From: Alkalibacterium olivapovliticus
GTDB lineage: Bacteria; Bacillota; Bacilli; Lactobacillales; Carnobacteriaceae_A
Length of the DNA: 64,000 bases
Direction of reading: 5' to 3'
NCBI RefSeq assembly: GCF_003003275.1
Contig: NZ_PVTO01000008.1
Span: forward strand, 48,724-112,723
Part shown: piece after piece, positions 17,548-26,808 of the stretch
Position numbering within the stretch: position 1 is the stretch's first letter
Layout of the letters: every line of letters begins with the position of its first letter
Translations under genes and position numbers: made by a program
Notes under the pieces: generated by a model
Told to the model about the DNA's origin: nothing
Seen by the model: only the letters and a program-made list of their open reading frames with translations
Database searches by the model: none

Positions 17548-18702
17548 TCAAAGTAAAGCTTCCAAAAATTCTTTTGCTTTTTCTTTTCCTCCAGACTCTT
17601 TAAAACTTTTAGAAATATCAGCGGTCGCTTCTTTGTACTTTGTGTTACCTATAACGTCACTAACACACTTAGCAATAGCCGACGGATTAGATGAGTTTAG
17701 TATTGCTCCGGCTCCCAATTCACTTGTCCTTTTAGCGACAGCCCCTTGTTCCCTAGTCTGAGGAAACATGACGAGTGGCACTTGGTAATATAGAGCCTCT
17801 GACACGGAATTCATTCCACAATGTGTGATGAAAACATCCGTAATAGTTAAAACAGCCATTTGATCTACAAAATCATATACTTCAATATTATCTGGCAAAT
17901 CAGAAAGGGGTTCATCTCGCTGACCAAGGGATATTATAACTTGGTAGTCGGTATTCCTTAAAGCTTCAATACAATTTCTAAAGAAATTAGAATCTTCTAC
18001 TACAGTTCCCATAGAAATATATATCGTTCTTAAAGCCTTTTTTTCCATAGGTTTTTCGATAGGTCTAATGGACGGTCCTATAAAACAATAGTTATCTGAG
18101 AATGTTTCTGAACAGGGCTGGAACGCTTTAGATGTATAGACTATTGTATGTGTATTATTATCATTTTTTACAATATCCATAATCCCTTTAACAGGGTAGC
18201 CATTTCCCTTCAATCTCCTGATTTGTTTAGTCACTTTCGGCATAGAGAAAATTAACTTAAACACATCACTAATCCCATGAACCATATATTTCGATGAATA
18301 TTGATTAAAGGCAAATGTAGTTGTTGAGGATACGTAAGGTATATTGAATTTTGTAGCAACCATCTTTCCCCAATAAGCGACTGAATCCGATATAATTACA
18401 TCTGGGTTAATCTCCTTCACTTTTGCTGTAATCATTTTATCCAGTGCCAAGGTTGAATTAACCATAAGTTCAACGGCAAATGCGATGTCTTTTCCAACTC
18501 TATCAGCATTTTCTTTATCGTCCATATCAAAGTCATACCCATCACAGGATATAAACGTAGCTCCTGCATTCTCTATTTTCTCTTTAAATGTTTCAAAAGA
18601 GAAGTAAACTATTTCATGTCCAGCTTCTGTCATTTCTCCAACAATATCCAGAGTAGGATTCGTATGACCGTGCGCTGGAATGCAAAACCATGCAATTTTC
18701 AT
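17548..18702 (-). CDS. UGT/MGT-type glycosyltransferase
   Basis: A 384-residue GT1-family (GT-B fold) transferase of the macrolide-glycosyltransferase type, related to Bacillus YjiC. The N-terminal acceptor domain begins IAWFCIPAHGHTNPTLDIVGEM with the catalytic histidine in HGH. The C-terminal donor domain contains TIYISMGTV and the nucleotide-sugar motif VFITHCGMNSVSEALYYQVPLVMFP, then REQGAVAKRTSELGAG. It likely glycosylates small aromatic or macrolide acceptors. An AAGGAG site precedes the ATG. Codon usage and AT content look slightly higher than in core genes, so horizontal acquisition is possible. Confidence 0.9.
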   Translation of the reverse strand: MKIAWFCIPAHGHTNPTLDIVGEMTEAGHEIVYFSFETFKEKIENAGATFISCDGYDFDMDDKENADRVGKDIAFAVELMVNSTLALDKMITAKVKEINPDVIISDSVAYWGKMVATKFNIPYVSSTTTFAFNQYSSKYMVHGISDVFKLIFSMPKVTKQIRRLKGNGYPVKGIMDIVKNDNNTHTIVYTSKAFQPCSETFSDNYCFIGPSIRPIEKPMEKKALRTIYISMGTVVEDSNFFRNCIEALRNTDYQVIISLGQRDEPLSDLPDNIEVYDFVDQMAVLTITDVFITHCGMNSVSEALYYQVPLVMFPQTREQGAVAKRTSELGAGAILNSSNPSAIAKCVSDVIGNTKYKEATADISKSFKESGGKEKAKEFLEALL

Positions 18703-18971
18703 TAGTCATTTCTCTCCTTGGACATCTTATTTACCTTTCTCACAAAGGTCTTCTCTGTCAAAACAACCAGCTCCTGTGCTTCATATCCGATGTCCTGCAA
18801 AATAATTAACCCTATTTCTGTCTTCTATTATTGAATTCTCTCATCAGCCTACTCTCTTTAGAAGTTATTTTCAGTAAGGAAATAAATATAAGACAAGCTT
18901 GCATTTATTTCTCATCTCTTTGTCTTTCAGCCTTTTATAGGTATAGACCTCTTAACTAAAGAGAATAATCA

Positions 18972-19856
18972 TCAGAGGCTTAGATCATTTTTTTCGATCA
19001 AAATATCTTGACACTGAACTATAAGCTCGGGCATTCCTTCCCCGTCTCCAGTGAATAGCATATGTACCTCATACCCGTCTTCAATACGATATAGCTCTTC
19101 ATACAGACATATACTTCCAACAATTTGCCCTTTCTGTTTTATGATTTTAGATGCCACAAACGTAATCTCATTAAAATCGGTAAATCCTCCGCTTGTATCC
19201 AGTAGCAGGACCACATTATTTTTACCAACTATAAAATCTATCGTCTCACAATCGTGAAATCCAAACCTTTCTTTAATGATGTGAGGAATACTTTCCTCTT
19301 CCTGTACTTTCATATACTCTTTAAAAATTCGGTTCATTTCATTCTCATTTTCTTTACTGAAAGCTTTTAACTGTTTTTTCATATTTTTCGTGCAGTACCC
19401 TAAAGAAAATAGCCGTATATCTAAAATTTGCTGATAAAGTTCGGGAGACAGTTTATCAGCTGTTTCTTTTATTTTCAATTCATGAATAAATTTAAAATGC
19501 TCTCTGCATTTTTCTTCATCAAACGGTGGACGACTGTCGTACTCTTCTATCAGTTTTTGAATATGGTCTTTTTCTTCGGGCGACATATGATAAATGATGA
19601 TGTCTTCATCTTTTATACCTTCTTCCTCTAGAAACGCATCAAGAGGTATTAATGTACTTTCATCGTTTTCCAACATAAAACGTGGATCTTCATCGTACAA
19701 TTCACGCTCAAATTCTATAAATTTTTTCTCTTTTCTTTTATAGAGCCGTGAATATAGCGCGTCGTTGTAATCCTCAGCACCGCTATGAATTCTCATGTCA
19801 AAATGAAGGTCTGTATGCTGACTTATTCTATACCATTCCTCAGTTAAATATCTCAT
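18972..19856 (-). CDS. DUF4085 family protein
   Basis: A 294-residue soluble, strongly charged protein beginning MRYLTEEWYRISQ, as DUF4085 proteins do. The middle is alpha-helical (about 60-200), and the C-terminal third contains ERFGFHDCETIDFIVGKNNVVLLLDTSGGFTDF, a mixed strand region. No catalytic motif is evident and no function is known to me. The ribosome site GAAAGGA precedes the ATG. It stands alone, with long gaps on both sides. Confidence 0.7.
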   Translation of the reverse strand: MRYLTEEWYRISQHTDLHFDMRIHSGAEDYNDALYSRLYKRKEKKFIEFERELYDEDPRFMLENDESTLIPLDAFLEEEGIKDEDIIIYHMSPEEKDHIQKLIEEYDSRPPFDEEKCREHFKFIHELKIKETADKLSPELYQQILDIRLFSLGYCTKNMKKQLKAFSKENENEMNRIFKEYMKVQEEESIPHIIKERFGFHDCETIDFIVGKNNVVLLLDTSGGFTDFNEITFVASKIIKQKGQIVGSICLYEELYRIEDGYEVHMLFTGDGEGMPELIVQCQDILIEKNDLSL

Positions 19857-20135
19857 AGTTTATCCTTTCATTAAACACACATTAGGCTTCCCGATAAATC
19901 TAAAGACGACAAAGGGTCTACCCCGTCGTCAAATACTATCCATCAAAAAGAACCCCTGCTGAACATCTATTATTAAAAGTGTCCCACAGAGGTTGCTAAA
20001 TAAATACGATTAATAACTACTTATTTTCAGTTAACAAACTGCACGATTAATAGCTGAAGGAAAGAGTCCATCTTTAGCAAACCTCTTTATACAGTGTTTT
20101 ACTTTTTCTTTGAATTCATCCCTAAGCTACCCACT

Positions 20136-20996
20136 TTAATCAGCCGTTTTTTTAATCCCCGCGATGCCGATTGCTCCCGGTCCGCCATGACTGGAAATCA
20201 CAGCTCCCGCCTTCATCCAAGTCGCATTTTGAATACCGTTTTCTTTCAGAAGCTCGAAAACTGTCTCTTTTTGACTGTCTTCAACACCCGGAGCCCCTAC
20301 TATTAAAACCGTATCCGGGTCTATAGTATCGTTTTTTAAAAATTCATTAATCATTTTTTTCAAGCAGTTAGCAAACGATCCTCGGTATTTCGCCCCAGAC
20401 ACCAAGTATCCATTTTCTAAGACAATGGATGGTTGAATCTTCAGCAAATTTGCGCTATGAAAAGCCAGATTTGACACTCGTCCCCCAGCTTTCAAATAGT
20501 GAAGTGTTTTGGGCATAAACACCATGTGCGTACGCTCTCTTATCTCTTCGACAAAAGAAATAATTGCTTCTGGACTTGTATCAGGGTTATTTTCAATAAA
20601 TTGAGCTGTGGCCTTCACAACAGCGGCTGCTCCAACAGAAACGTGCTTGGAGTCTACAAGATAGACATTATTAAAATCTTGAGCTGCAATAGTTGCTGCA
20701 TTGAAGGATACAGTTGTAACGGCAGAATATCCGATGTGGATGATAGAAGCATCTGGATGTTCTGCAAAAACACGTTTGAAAACCTCGGCATTATCTTGAG
20801 GTGAAGTCCCAGATGTTTTAGGTAGATTTCCTGTTTTCTCATAATAATCAAAAGCATTCTGCACATCAAAACTACCATCAGAATAGGTTTGATCTCCCAT
20901 TGTCACATGCATGGGGATGACTTGTATATTATACCGATCGATTAAGTCTTTAGATAAATCTGAACCACTTTCGGTTGTCAGGATATATTTATTCAT
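20136..20996 (-). CDS. DegV family fatty-acid-binding protein
   Basis: A 286-residue DegV/FakB-type protein. These proteins hold a fatty acid and present it to the FakA kinase for phosphorylation and phospholipid synthesis. The N-terminal domain starts YILTTESGSDLSKDLID, then DGSFDVQNAFDYY and TSGTSPQDNAEVF, the fatty-acid pocket loop. The C-terminal domain contains MVFMPKTLHYLKAGGRVS and AGAVISSHGGPGAIGIAGIK. GGAGG precedes the ATG. It may have been the direct downstream neighbour of rlmD before the island inserted (see the terminator at 21261-21300). Confidence 0.92.
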   Translation of the reverse strand: MNKYILTTESGSDLSKDLIDRYNIQVIPMHVTMGDQTYSDGSFDVQNAFDYYEKTGNLPKTSGTSPQDNAEVFKRVFAEHPDASIIHIGYSAVTTVSFNAATIAAQDFNNVYLVDSKHVSVGAAAVVKATAQFIENNPDTSPEAIISFVEEIRERTHMVFMPKTLHYLKAGGRVSNLAFHSANLLKIQPSIVLENGYLVSGAKYRGSFANCLKKMINEFLKNDTIDPDTVLIVGAPGVEDSQKETVFELLKENGIQNATWMKAGAVISSHGGPGAIGIAGIKKTAD

Positions 20997-21260
20997 AATT
21001 AACCTCCATTAATTTGGTGGATTATAGTGCTTCTATTAACTCTAGTCTATGATTATTTTATATATAATAATTGTACTTTAAAAGCTATATAACAGACTAA
21101 TTTTTCTATGCAATCTTTCAGATTTTCTTTTAAAAAAACACTTTACTGTCCCTATCGGAATGTAATGTTGTCCTTATAATGTATACAATTATATTATACC
21201 GTATATATTACCACTAATACTGAAAAGTTGGATAAAAAAAGTCTACTTAATACACAATAT

Positions 21261-21300
21261 AAAACCCCTGAAACCGTATAATGACAGTTTCAAGGGTTTT
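21261..21300 (-). terminator. Probable original rlmD terminator, displaced by the island
   Basis: AAAACCCCTGAAAC (21261-21274) pairs with GTTTCAAGGGTTTT (21287-21300). The arrangement places it nine bases beyond a TAA (21310-21312) that ends an RlmD-like C-terminal fragment on the minus strand. This is where a terminator for rlmD would sit in an empty chromosome. Confidence 0.7.
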
Positions 21301-21309
21301 AAGATTATC

Positions 21310-21396
21310 TTATTTGACTAATAACGTGACGCTCTCCACATGTGTGGAGATGATAGTACGTACAAGACAATTATATTGAAGCAGTACTTGCCATAC
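21310..21396 (-). repeat. Left att-like site, copy 1
   Basis: On the minus strand the frame reads VRTIISTHVESVTLLVK and a stop, an RlmD-like C-terminus. The part before the CA at 21342-21341 (plus-strand 21343-21396) is shared with copies 2 and 3. The part after it is the presumed native rlmD tail. It shares CATGTGGAGA with the present rlmD end at 38590-38581. This is the expected structure of attL for an element inserted in rlmD. Confidence 0.7.
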
Positions 21397-21502
21397 TGAT
21401 ATTAGTATGAAATCCTGGACATGCTATCACCCTTTTCCTTTTTTTATAAGATATCATTCTCACAGTCTTTACTGCTCCGGTAAAAGTCCTAAAGAACGTT
21501 TA

Positions 21503-22378
21503 TTACGGGTTACAGTAACTGCAGTGCCCAGGGTCTGCTTGTTCTTTTCCTAGCGGATATAACCTCTCTTCATTATAATTACATTTGCTGCACTCATAAT
21601 GAAGCGAGAGCGTTAATTCTGTCGGTCTTTTACACCATCCACAAGGTAACCCTTTTTTGGAATCCGTCACACTGTACCCTGGCCAGCTGCACTGTGGACA
21701 TAAGCTAAGAACATTCTTGACTAAATCTTTTGTTGCCGTTTCGATAGTCTTCATCCGTTTTGGATTAAATAAAGCTCTCACATCTGTTTCAATGAATATG
21801 GTTTGATCCGTTGATTTGAGTAATGCCTCATGGACTGATTCTTCTAAGTGCCGGTGTGTAGTTATTCCTTTGAAGATATCTTCTGGATCTTTAGTCCCCT
21901 CACTGACTTTAACCACCATTCCTGTTTCAGGAAATCCTGCGGATAAAGCAAATGCGTGTGCTTCTGAATGATTTCTGACCACTTTATGCTTAAAAGCTGT
22001 TTCTGTAGTCGCTGCTACCCCGCTGATTTCAATGTCATTTTCCTTATCGATCAATAAAACGATTTCTCGGTTATACGGGAGAAATGGAATCATCGGATGA
22101 GGACCAAACGATCCTTCACTTGAAATAGATAGCGTCTGACCAAACTGATTCATTGCTCCTTCAGCCTTGAGTCTAGCTGCTTCCATCTGATTTCCTGTTC
22201 GCTTTGTTTCTCCAGTAAATGTTCCGAACTGATCTGAATTAAACCCTTCAGGTACAATAAGCTCAATGCCAAGGGTTTCTTTCAGTATAGGAGCGATGAC
22301 AGTTTCTTTCTTGTGCATCGTCGCAATGACCGCTTCTCTGCCAGTAAACATTGTCAGTCCACATTCTTTCTTAGTCAC
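21503..22378 (-). CDS. DUF6671-like zinc-ribbon protein
   Basis: A 291-residue protein that I match to the DUF6671 family by its opening MFTGREAVIATMHKKE, GTFTGETKRTGNQMEAARLKA and SEGSFGPHP segments. The C-terminus carries paired cysteines, CPQC, CGWC, CSKC and CSYC, forming probable zinc ribbons. GTG start with GAAGGAG at good spacing. Function unknown; related genes often occur as isolated accessory genes. Here it is the only gene between att-like copies 1 and 2, so it behaves as a one-gene cassette. Confidence 0.7.
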   Translation of the reverse strand: MTKKECGLTMFTGREAVIATMHKKETVIAPILKETLGIELIVPEGFNSDQFGTFTGETKRTGNQMEAARLKAEGAMNQFGQTLSISSEGSFGPHPMIPFLPYNREIVLLIDKENDIEISGVAATTETAFKHKVVRNHSEAHAFALSAGFPETGMVVKVSEGTKDPEDIFKGITTHRHLEESVHEALLKSTDQTIFIETDVRALFNPKRMKTIETATKDLVKNVLSLCPQCSWPGYSVTDSKKGLPCGWCKRPTELTLSLHYECSKCNYNEERLYPLGKEQADPGHCSYCNP

Positions 22379-22602
22379 TCGTTTCTCTCCTTCTGTAACA
22401 TTCTAACCTTCGTTTTCTAATTCTGAAGTCAGTTAATTTCTTATATCATACCAGTATAGAATCTTCAATGCATCCCATTTATAACACTATCATTAAATTC
22501 CCTGTTTTTTAAAAAAGGCAGCAAGAACAATGACTGATCTGCTCTGTTTTTTTATCGCATATTTAATTGTGGTTACAACTTTTGTATTCAAGCCCAATAA
22601 TA

Positions 22603-22693
22603 TTATTTTCTAGTCAGTAACGTAACGCTCTCTACATGTGTTGAGATGATAGTGCGTACAAATCAAAAATATAAGTAGTACTTGCCATGATAC
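22603..22693 (-). repeat. Internal att-like site, copy 2
   Basis: The minus strand reads VRTIISTHVESVTLLTRK and stop, nearly the same RlmD-like tail as copy 1 but with a different end (TRK for VK). The shared arm covers about 22637-22693 and includes AGTAGTACTTGCCAT. Differences from copy 1 within the VRTIISTHVESVTLL frame are mostly synonymous, which suggests descent from different rlmD alleles. The rest of the 369-bp gap 22379-22747 is AT-rich with no other feature. Confidence 0.7.
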
Positions 22694-22747
22694 TACATAT
22701 ATAAAAAGTCTTAATAAGCTTCATTGGACATGTTGCAATTTAAATAG

Positions 22748-23695
22748 TTAATCGGTTGCTTGATCGCTTCCCTTGACAGGTAAATTCTTAAGCGTATCTA
22801 AAATTTTGGCTTGGTCTAGTAATTTTTGTTCTTGTATTGGAGGAAATGTCTTAGCCACTTCATTAGAGGCACTTATAGCCGCTTCAAAACCAACCCCTTT
22901 ACTCAATAACTTATCCATATTCTCTAAGACTTTAGTCATTCTTGAATGAATTTCAGCTTGATTTTCTAAATCATTAGTATCAAGATATTCATCGGCTAGT
23001 TTTCCATACAAGGCAAGATTAAACTCCACTTGAGCTTCAATCACTCTTTGTTTAGTATCTTCTGTCAAATCAAGTGATTCTAGTTGTCTATCCAGGGCTT
23101 TAATTTGTCTGTTTCCAACTTGAGCCCTTTGTACAATGGTTACTAAAGATCCAAATAGTTTAACAGCTGAATTTGATAATAAAGATAGTATAAGCCATTC
23201 CGATCCTACGTCAAAATTTTCTATAATTACCTCTGATTGAAAATCCTTAATTGAACCATGTAGCAACTTAAAGACATTATCTAAAATATTGATAATTTCA
23301 TTGAATTCAATTATAGATAATTCTCTAGAAGGAAGGTTAATTATTAGAGATGAATCATTTTCTAATTCGGAGTGGAGACTACTGGTGATTAGAGTTTCCA
23401 TAGCCTCAGACTTGTATGCAACTCTATTTATAACTCTTATGAACTCAATATAGGAATTTTTATCAAATGTCATAGTATTAGAATTTACCAAACTTAATAA
23501 CTCTTTTGATTCAATTATTTCCTTTTCTGGCTCAAACAGACCTGTATTCAGCAAATTAATAGTAGAAGCTCTTATCATATCATACGCATGTACTCTCTTG
23601 TATGAAGTACCACTTCTACTAAAGTCTTCACCTTCAATATTTAAAAGATTTGGCAAATTATCAGCTATTACCTTTTGTACTTCTCTTAATCGCAT
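22748..23695 (-). CDS. Unknown 315-aa protein, single gene between att-like sites
   Basis: I do not recognise this protein. It is largely alpha-helical and charged, with a hydrophobic stretch around residues 165-190 (SEWLILSLLSNSAVKLFGSLVTIV) that could be one or two membrane helices or a buried core. The C-terminal 100 residues (from about 205, QLESLDLTEDTKQRVIEAQVEF) look like a coiled-coil-rich tail. AAAAGGAGGAAG precedes the ATG. It lies directly downstream of hsdS on the same strand but is separated from it by att-like copy 3. Its position next to a restriction system suggests a defence role; this is only an inference. Confidence 0.75.
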   Translation of the reverse strand: MRLREVQKVIADNLPNLLNIEGEDFSRSGTSYKRVHAYDMIRASTINLLNTGLFEPEKEIIESKELLSLVNSNTMTFDKNSYIEFIRVINRVAYKSEAMETLITSSLHSELENDSSLIINLPSRELSIIEFNEIINILDNVFKLLHGSIKDFQSEVIIENFDVGSEWLILSLLSNSAVKLFGSLVTIVQRAQVGNRQIKALDRQLESLDLTEDTKQRVIEAQVEFNLALYGKLADEYLDTNDLENQAEIHSRMTKVLENMDKLLSKGVGFEAAISASNEVAKTFPPIQEQKLLDQAKILDTLKNLPVKGSDQATD

Positions 23696-23750
23696 AACTT
23701 CCTCCTTTTATTTATTAAGTCAAGTCCATAATATTGTGTAAAATACAGTA

Positions 23751-23820
23751 CACTATCTTTGTGTGTTGAGATAATAGTACGAACAATTCAAAAATACTGG
23801 AGTAGTACTTGCCATGGTAC
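23751..23820 (-). repeat. Internal att-like site, copy 3 (degenerate on one side)
   Basis: The arm TGTGTTGAGATAATAGTACG and onward to GCCAT (23762-23815) matches copies 1 and 2. The minus strand reads VRTIISTH as they do and then departs (KDSVLYF), so the rlmD-like half is lost or different. It lies in the gap between hsdS and the 315-aa gene. Confidence 0.6.
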
Positions 23821-23839
23821 ATACTTTAGTTCATAGGAA

Positions 23840-25309
23840 TTACTTTTTTAATTTTATTGATTGTAATAGTAGCCTATCTAATTCACCACTAATACGCTGT
23901 TGTTCTCTCAATGGGGGTAATGGCAGGATTGTATTAGCGATGTCTCTCATAACCCAGTTTTTATTGCCTACTCCTCTGGTATTTTCTCTAGCTTGAGTCT
24001 GTACTAAAGGAGATTGAATAGCGTACTTTAAGTATTTATTAAATAGCAAATCTGTATTAAATTTCAAAAGCGCAACACTAACAAAAAGACTGAATTGATT
24101 ATTAGTATTAACGATTACAGGTATTCCAGTAGTTCCAACTTTCGTTAATAGTATATCGTCTTGTTCAGGATTACATCTCTTATAGAGAGAATCATGCTCC
24201 TCTTGGGAAATAAACTTGGTATTTGTAAAATCAATTTCTCCACCACTAATGTCCTTAACAGATATGAACGGAATGCCAGTAATTGTATATTTCGGAGTAT
24301 GGTGTGCTCCATCTGTTAATTTTGTCAGTAAATCACCCAACCTTACCCATTTCCAGCTTGCAGGAATTTCAAAAGGAATCTCATCGTCAGTAATTTCGGG
24401 AAGTTTCTTAGTTTTCTTTATCTTACCCTGCTTAACCAGCTGTCTCTTCTCTTCTTGAATTTGATTAAAGAGTTGCTCAGCTGTTCCTTTTTCTTCTCGC
24501 TGTTCGACAAGCTTACCTTTCACAGCATATTGCAAGATAGACTTCTGCATATCTTCTGGAAAGCTTTTATTTAGCTCCTGCACTTCAGAATAGGCTGCAT
24601 CGTATTTATCAATAAATGGCATTAGCTCTTCAATCTTCTCTACGATACGCTTTTGTTCTTCGAATGGTGGGAGCGGTGCTAGGTATTTCCTTAAAAAGGT
24701 TAGTGAAACAAACGATTGTACACCGCCAGCAGATTTTCTTTTCATACTTTCTTGTTCAAGCATTAAGTAATTAAGAAGATACTCCATATCAAACATATTA
24801 TGTTTAATTGGTTTAAATAACGCCATGTTCTTAATTGAGAAGTCTCTAGTTTTTTTTACGAGTACAGGATTTCCAATTGATCCAATCATTGCAAATAATA
24901 GATCTCCATCATCAACACCGGATCTCATATTGATTTTTTTTGAATCTTCCAAGGAAATAAGTTTGACATTATCAAAGTCTAGCTCACCTTTTTTCAAATT
25001 TTTGCTTGTTAACAATGGAACGCCACTTGCAACATACTTTGGAGTATCGTGAGTTCCATCGCGTACATCTATTATGTCTGATAATCTGACCCATTCCCAG
25101 CTCTCAGGAATATCAAATGGCAACTCATCTTCTGAGATTTTAGGGAGTGTCTTGGACTTTTTGATTTGACCACTTTTTATAAGCTGCTTCTTTTCCGATT
25201 TAATCTTTTCAAGTAGTTCCTTCGCAGTGCCTTCCTCTTCACGCTGCTCTACAAGTTTTCCTTGAATGGCTAGTTGAAGAATACTGTTCTTTAGGTCCTG
25301 TGCATTCAT
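23840..25309 (-). CDS. hsdS: Type I restriction-modification specificity subunit HsdS
   Basis: A 489-residue DNA-recognition subunit with two target-recognition domains. Each half contains the same framework: IPESWEWVRLSDIIDVRDGTH with PKYVASGVPLLTSKNL in the first and IPASWKWVRLGDLLTKLTDG with PKYTITGIPFISVKD in the second. The central and N-terminal conserved helices are also repeated (LQLAIQGKLVEQREEEGTA and LQYAVKGKLVEQREEKGTA). The protein is full length. It starts immediately after the hsdM stop, using GGAGG inside the hsdM end. The two half-sites it reads cannot be predicted here. Confidence 0.95.
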   Translation of the reverse strand: MNAQDLKNSILQLAIQGKLVEQREEEGTAKELLEKIKSEKKQLIKSGQIKKSKTLPKISEDELPFDIPESWEWVRLSDIIDVRDGTHDTPKYVASGVPLLTSKNLKKGELDFDNVKLISLEDSKKINMRSGVDDGDLLFAMIGSIGNPVLVKKTRDFSIKNMALFKPIKHNMFDMEYLLNYLMLEQESMKRKSAGGVQSFVSLTFLRKYLAPLPPFEEQKRIVEKIEELMPFIDKYDAAYSEVQELNKSFPEDMQKSILQYAVKGKLVEQREEKGTAEQLFNQIQEEKRQLVKQGKIKKTKKLPEITDDEIPFEIPASWKWVRLGDLLTKLTDGAHHTPKYTITGIPFISVKDISGGEIDFTNTKFISQEEHDSLYKRCNPEQDDILLTKVGTTGIPVIVNTNNQFSLFVSVALLKFNTDLLFNKYLKYAIQSPLVQTQARENTRGVGNKNWVMRDIANTILPLPPLREQQRISGELDRLLLQSIKLKK

Positions 25310-26779
25310 TTAATTACCTCCAAGCATAGAAGTAATCTGTTCTAAGACATGATCAATTTCTGCGTTAAGAGTAGCCCGTTTCTCTTGGTATTCTTGAATC
25401 AAATCCATAGGGTCAAGAATTACTTCCTCTTCATGAGGGAAACCGCATAGGTCAATGTTGTAGCTTCTTTCCATGATTTCTTCGATGGAGTACCTCTTAG
25501 ACTTAGGAAAACCGTCTACTTCAATATCTTCTCTATTATCCCACCAATTGAGGGCCGCGTTGAAGTGTTCTAGTTTCATTGGCCTTGTCTTGGAGAAGTT
25601 CTTATATCCTTCAGGCATATCCACACGGTAAAACCAGGTTTCTTTGGTCGGTTTTGTGTTATCAAAGAACAAAATGTTTGTTCTTATAGAAGTATATGGC
25701 GCAAAGACACTATGTGGCATTCTGACTACCGTATGAAGGTTGAACTCACTCATCAGCTTTTTCTTAATATTGAACTTGCCGTTATCTGTACCAAACAAGA
25801 ACCCATCAGGTAAAATAACCGCAGCTCTTCCCTCTTTCTTTAGTCGATACATAATGACATTCATAAACAAATCGGCTGTCTCAGAGCTTCTAAGTTCCGT
25901 TGGGAAGTTGACCTTGACGCTTTCTTTCTCACTTCCTCCATAGGGCGGGTTCATTAAAATCACATCGAATGGATCCATTTTACGCAATTCTTTATAGTCA
26001 GTTTCTAAGGCATTTCCATGAAGAATATTCGGGTCATCAATATCATGTATCAACATATTCGTGACACATAACAAGTGCGGGAGAGCTTTCTTTTCAATCC
26101 CGTAAATTGACTGGTTATACACTTCTCTATTTTCTAAGGAGTTGCCGACTTGACGCTCCAGTTCGTTTAATGCAGACGTAAGGAACCCACCCGTACCACA
26201 CGCAAAGTCTCCTATTCTATCACCTAAGACTGGTTTAACCACTTTCACCATGAAGTCTGTGACCGCTCTTGGTGTGTAGAATTCGCCTGCATTACCGGCA
26301 CTTTGAAGATCTTTAAGAAAAGACTCGTAAATATTACCGAACTCGTGACGTTCCTTATACTCTGTGAAATCAATTTCATCAATAATATTGACTACTTGTC
26401 TTAATAGCACACCATCTTTTTGATAGTTATTGGCATCTTCAAAAGCATACCGCACAACGACTTGTCTAATTGGTGTGGTGTCATCAATCTCTAAATTCTT
26501 AAGTGTTGGGAACAGAGTATTATTAACAAAGTCCAGCAAACTGTCTCCAGTGAGCGCCTCGCCATCTTTTTCATCAACAGCCCAGTCTCGCCATTTTAGA
26601 CCCTCTGGGATTATTGATTGATAGCTCTCCTCATGAAATTCCCACATTTCTTCTTTAGCATCATATATTTTCAAGAATAAAATCCAGACAATTTGTTCAA
26701 TTCTCTGCGCGTCACCATTAACCCCTGAATCATTTCTCATAACATTTTGAATTCGTTTTACAAAGCTACTGTTCGCCAT
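25310..26779 (-). CDS. hsdM: Type I restriction-modification methyltransferase HsdM
   Basis: A 489-residue N6-adenine methyltransferase subunit. The helical N-terminal domain is followed by the AdoMet site IGDFACGTGGFLTSAL (near residue 190) and the catalytic motif IV DVILMNPPYGG (near 276). FYTPRAVTDFMVKVV precedes the AdoMet site as usual. It forms M2S with HsdS for modification and R2M2S with HsdR for restriction. GGAAG precedes the ATG. The gene is intact and lies between hsdR and hsdS in the same operon. Confidence 0.96.
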   Translation of the reverse strand: MANSSFVKRIQNVMRNDSGVNGDAQRIEQIVWILFLKIYDAKEEMWEFHEESYQSIIPEGLKWRDWAVDEKDGEALTGDSLLDFVNNTLFPTLKNLEIDDTTPIRQVVVRYAFEDANNYQKDGVLLRQVVNIIDEIDFTEYKERHEFGNIYESFLKDLQSAGNAGEFYTPRAVTDFMVKVVKPVLGDRIGDFACGTGGFLTSALNELERQVGNSLENREVYNQSIYGIEKKALPHLLCVTNMLIHDIDDPNILHGNALETDYKELRKMDPFDVILMNPPYGGSEKESVKVNFPTELRSSETADLFMNVIMYRLKKEGRAAVILPDGFLFGTDNGKFNIKKKLMSEFNLHTVVRMPHSVFAPYTSIRTNILFFDNTKPTKETWFYRVDMPEGYKNFSKTRPMKLEHFNAALNWWDNREDIEVDGFPKSKRYSIEEIMERSYNIDLCGFPHEEEVILDPMDLIQEYQEKRATLNAEIDHVLEQITSMLGGN

Positions 26780-26808
26780 TAGTACTTCCTACCTTTTCTA
26801 CATTCAAT

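Noticed and set aside
21331..21358. Sequence resembling a type I-E CRISPR repeat (CTCCACATGTGTGGAGATGAT)
   Set aside because: The three copies are over 1 kb apart, their flanks are also conserved, no spacer series or cas genes exist, and two of the copies read as an RlmD-like C-terminus, so they are att sites.
21310..21396. att copies as a small plus-strand coding repeat
   Set aside because: The plus-strand frame also stays open for a stretch because the core is palindromic, but only the minus-strand frame gives the RlmD-like ending, a stop and an adjacent terminator.
23840..25309. Phase-variable hsdS
   Set aside because: Although a recombinase is in the island, there is no second or partial hsdS copy with inverted repeats to shuffle with.
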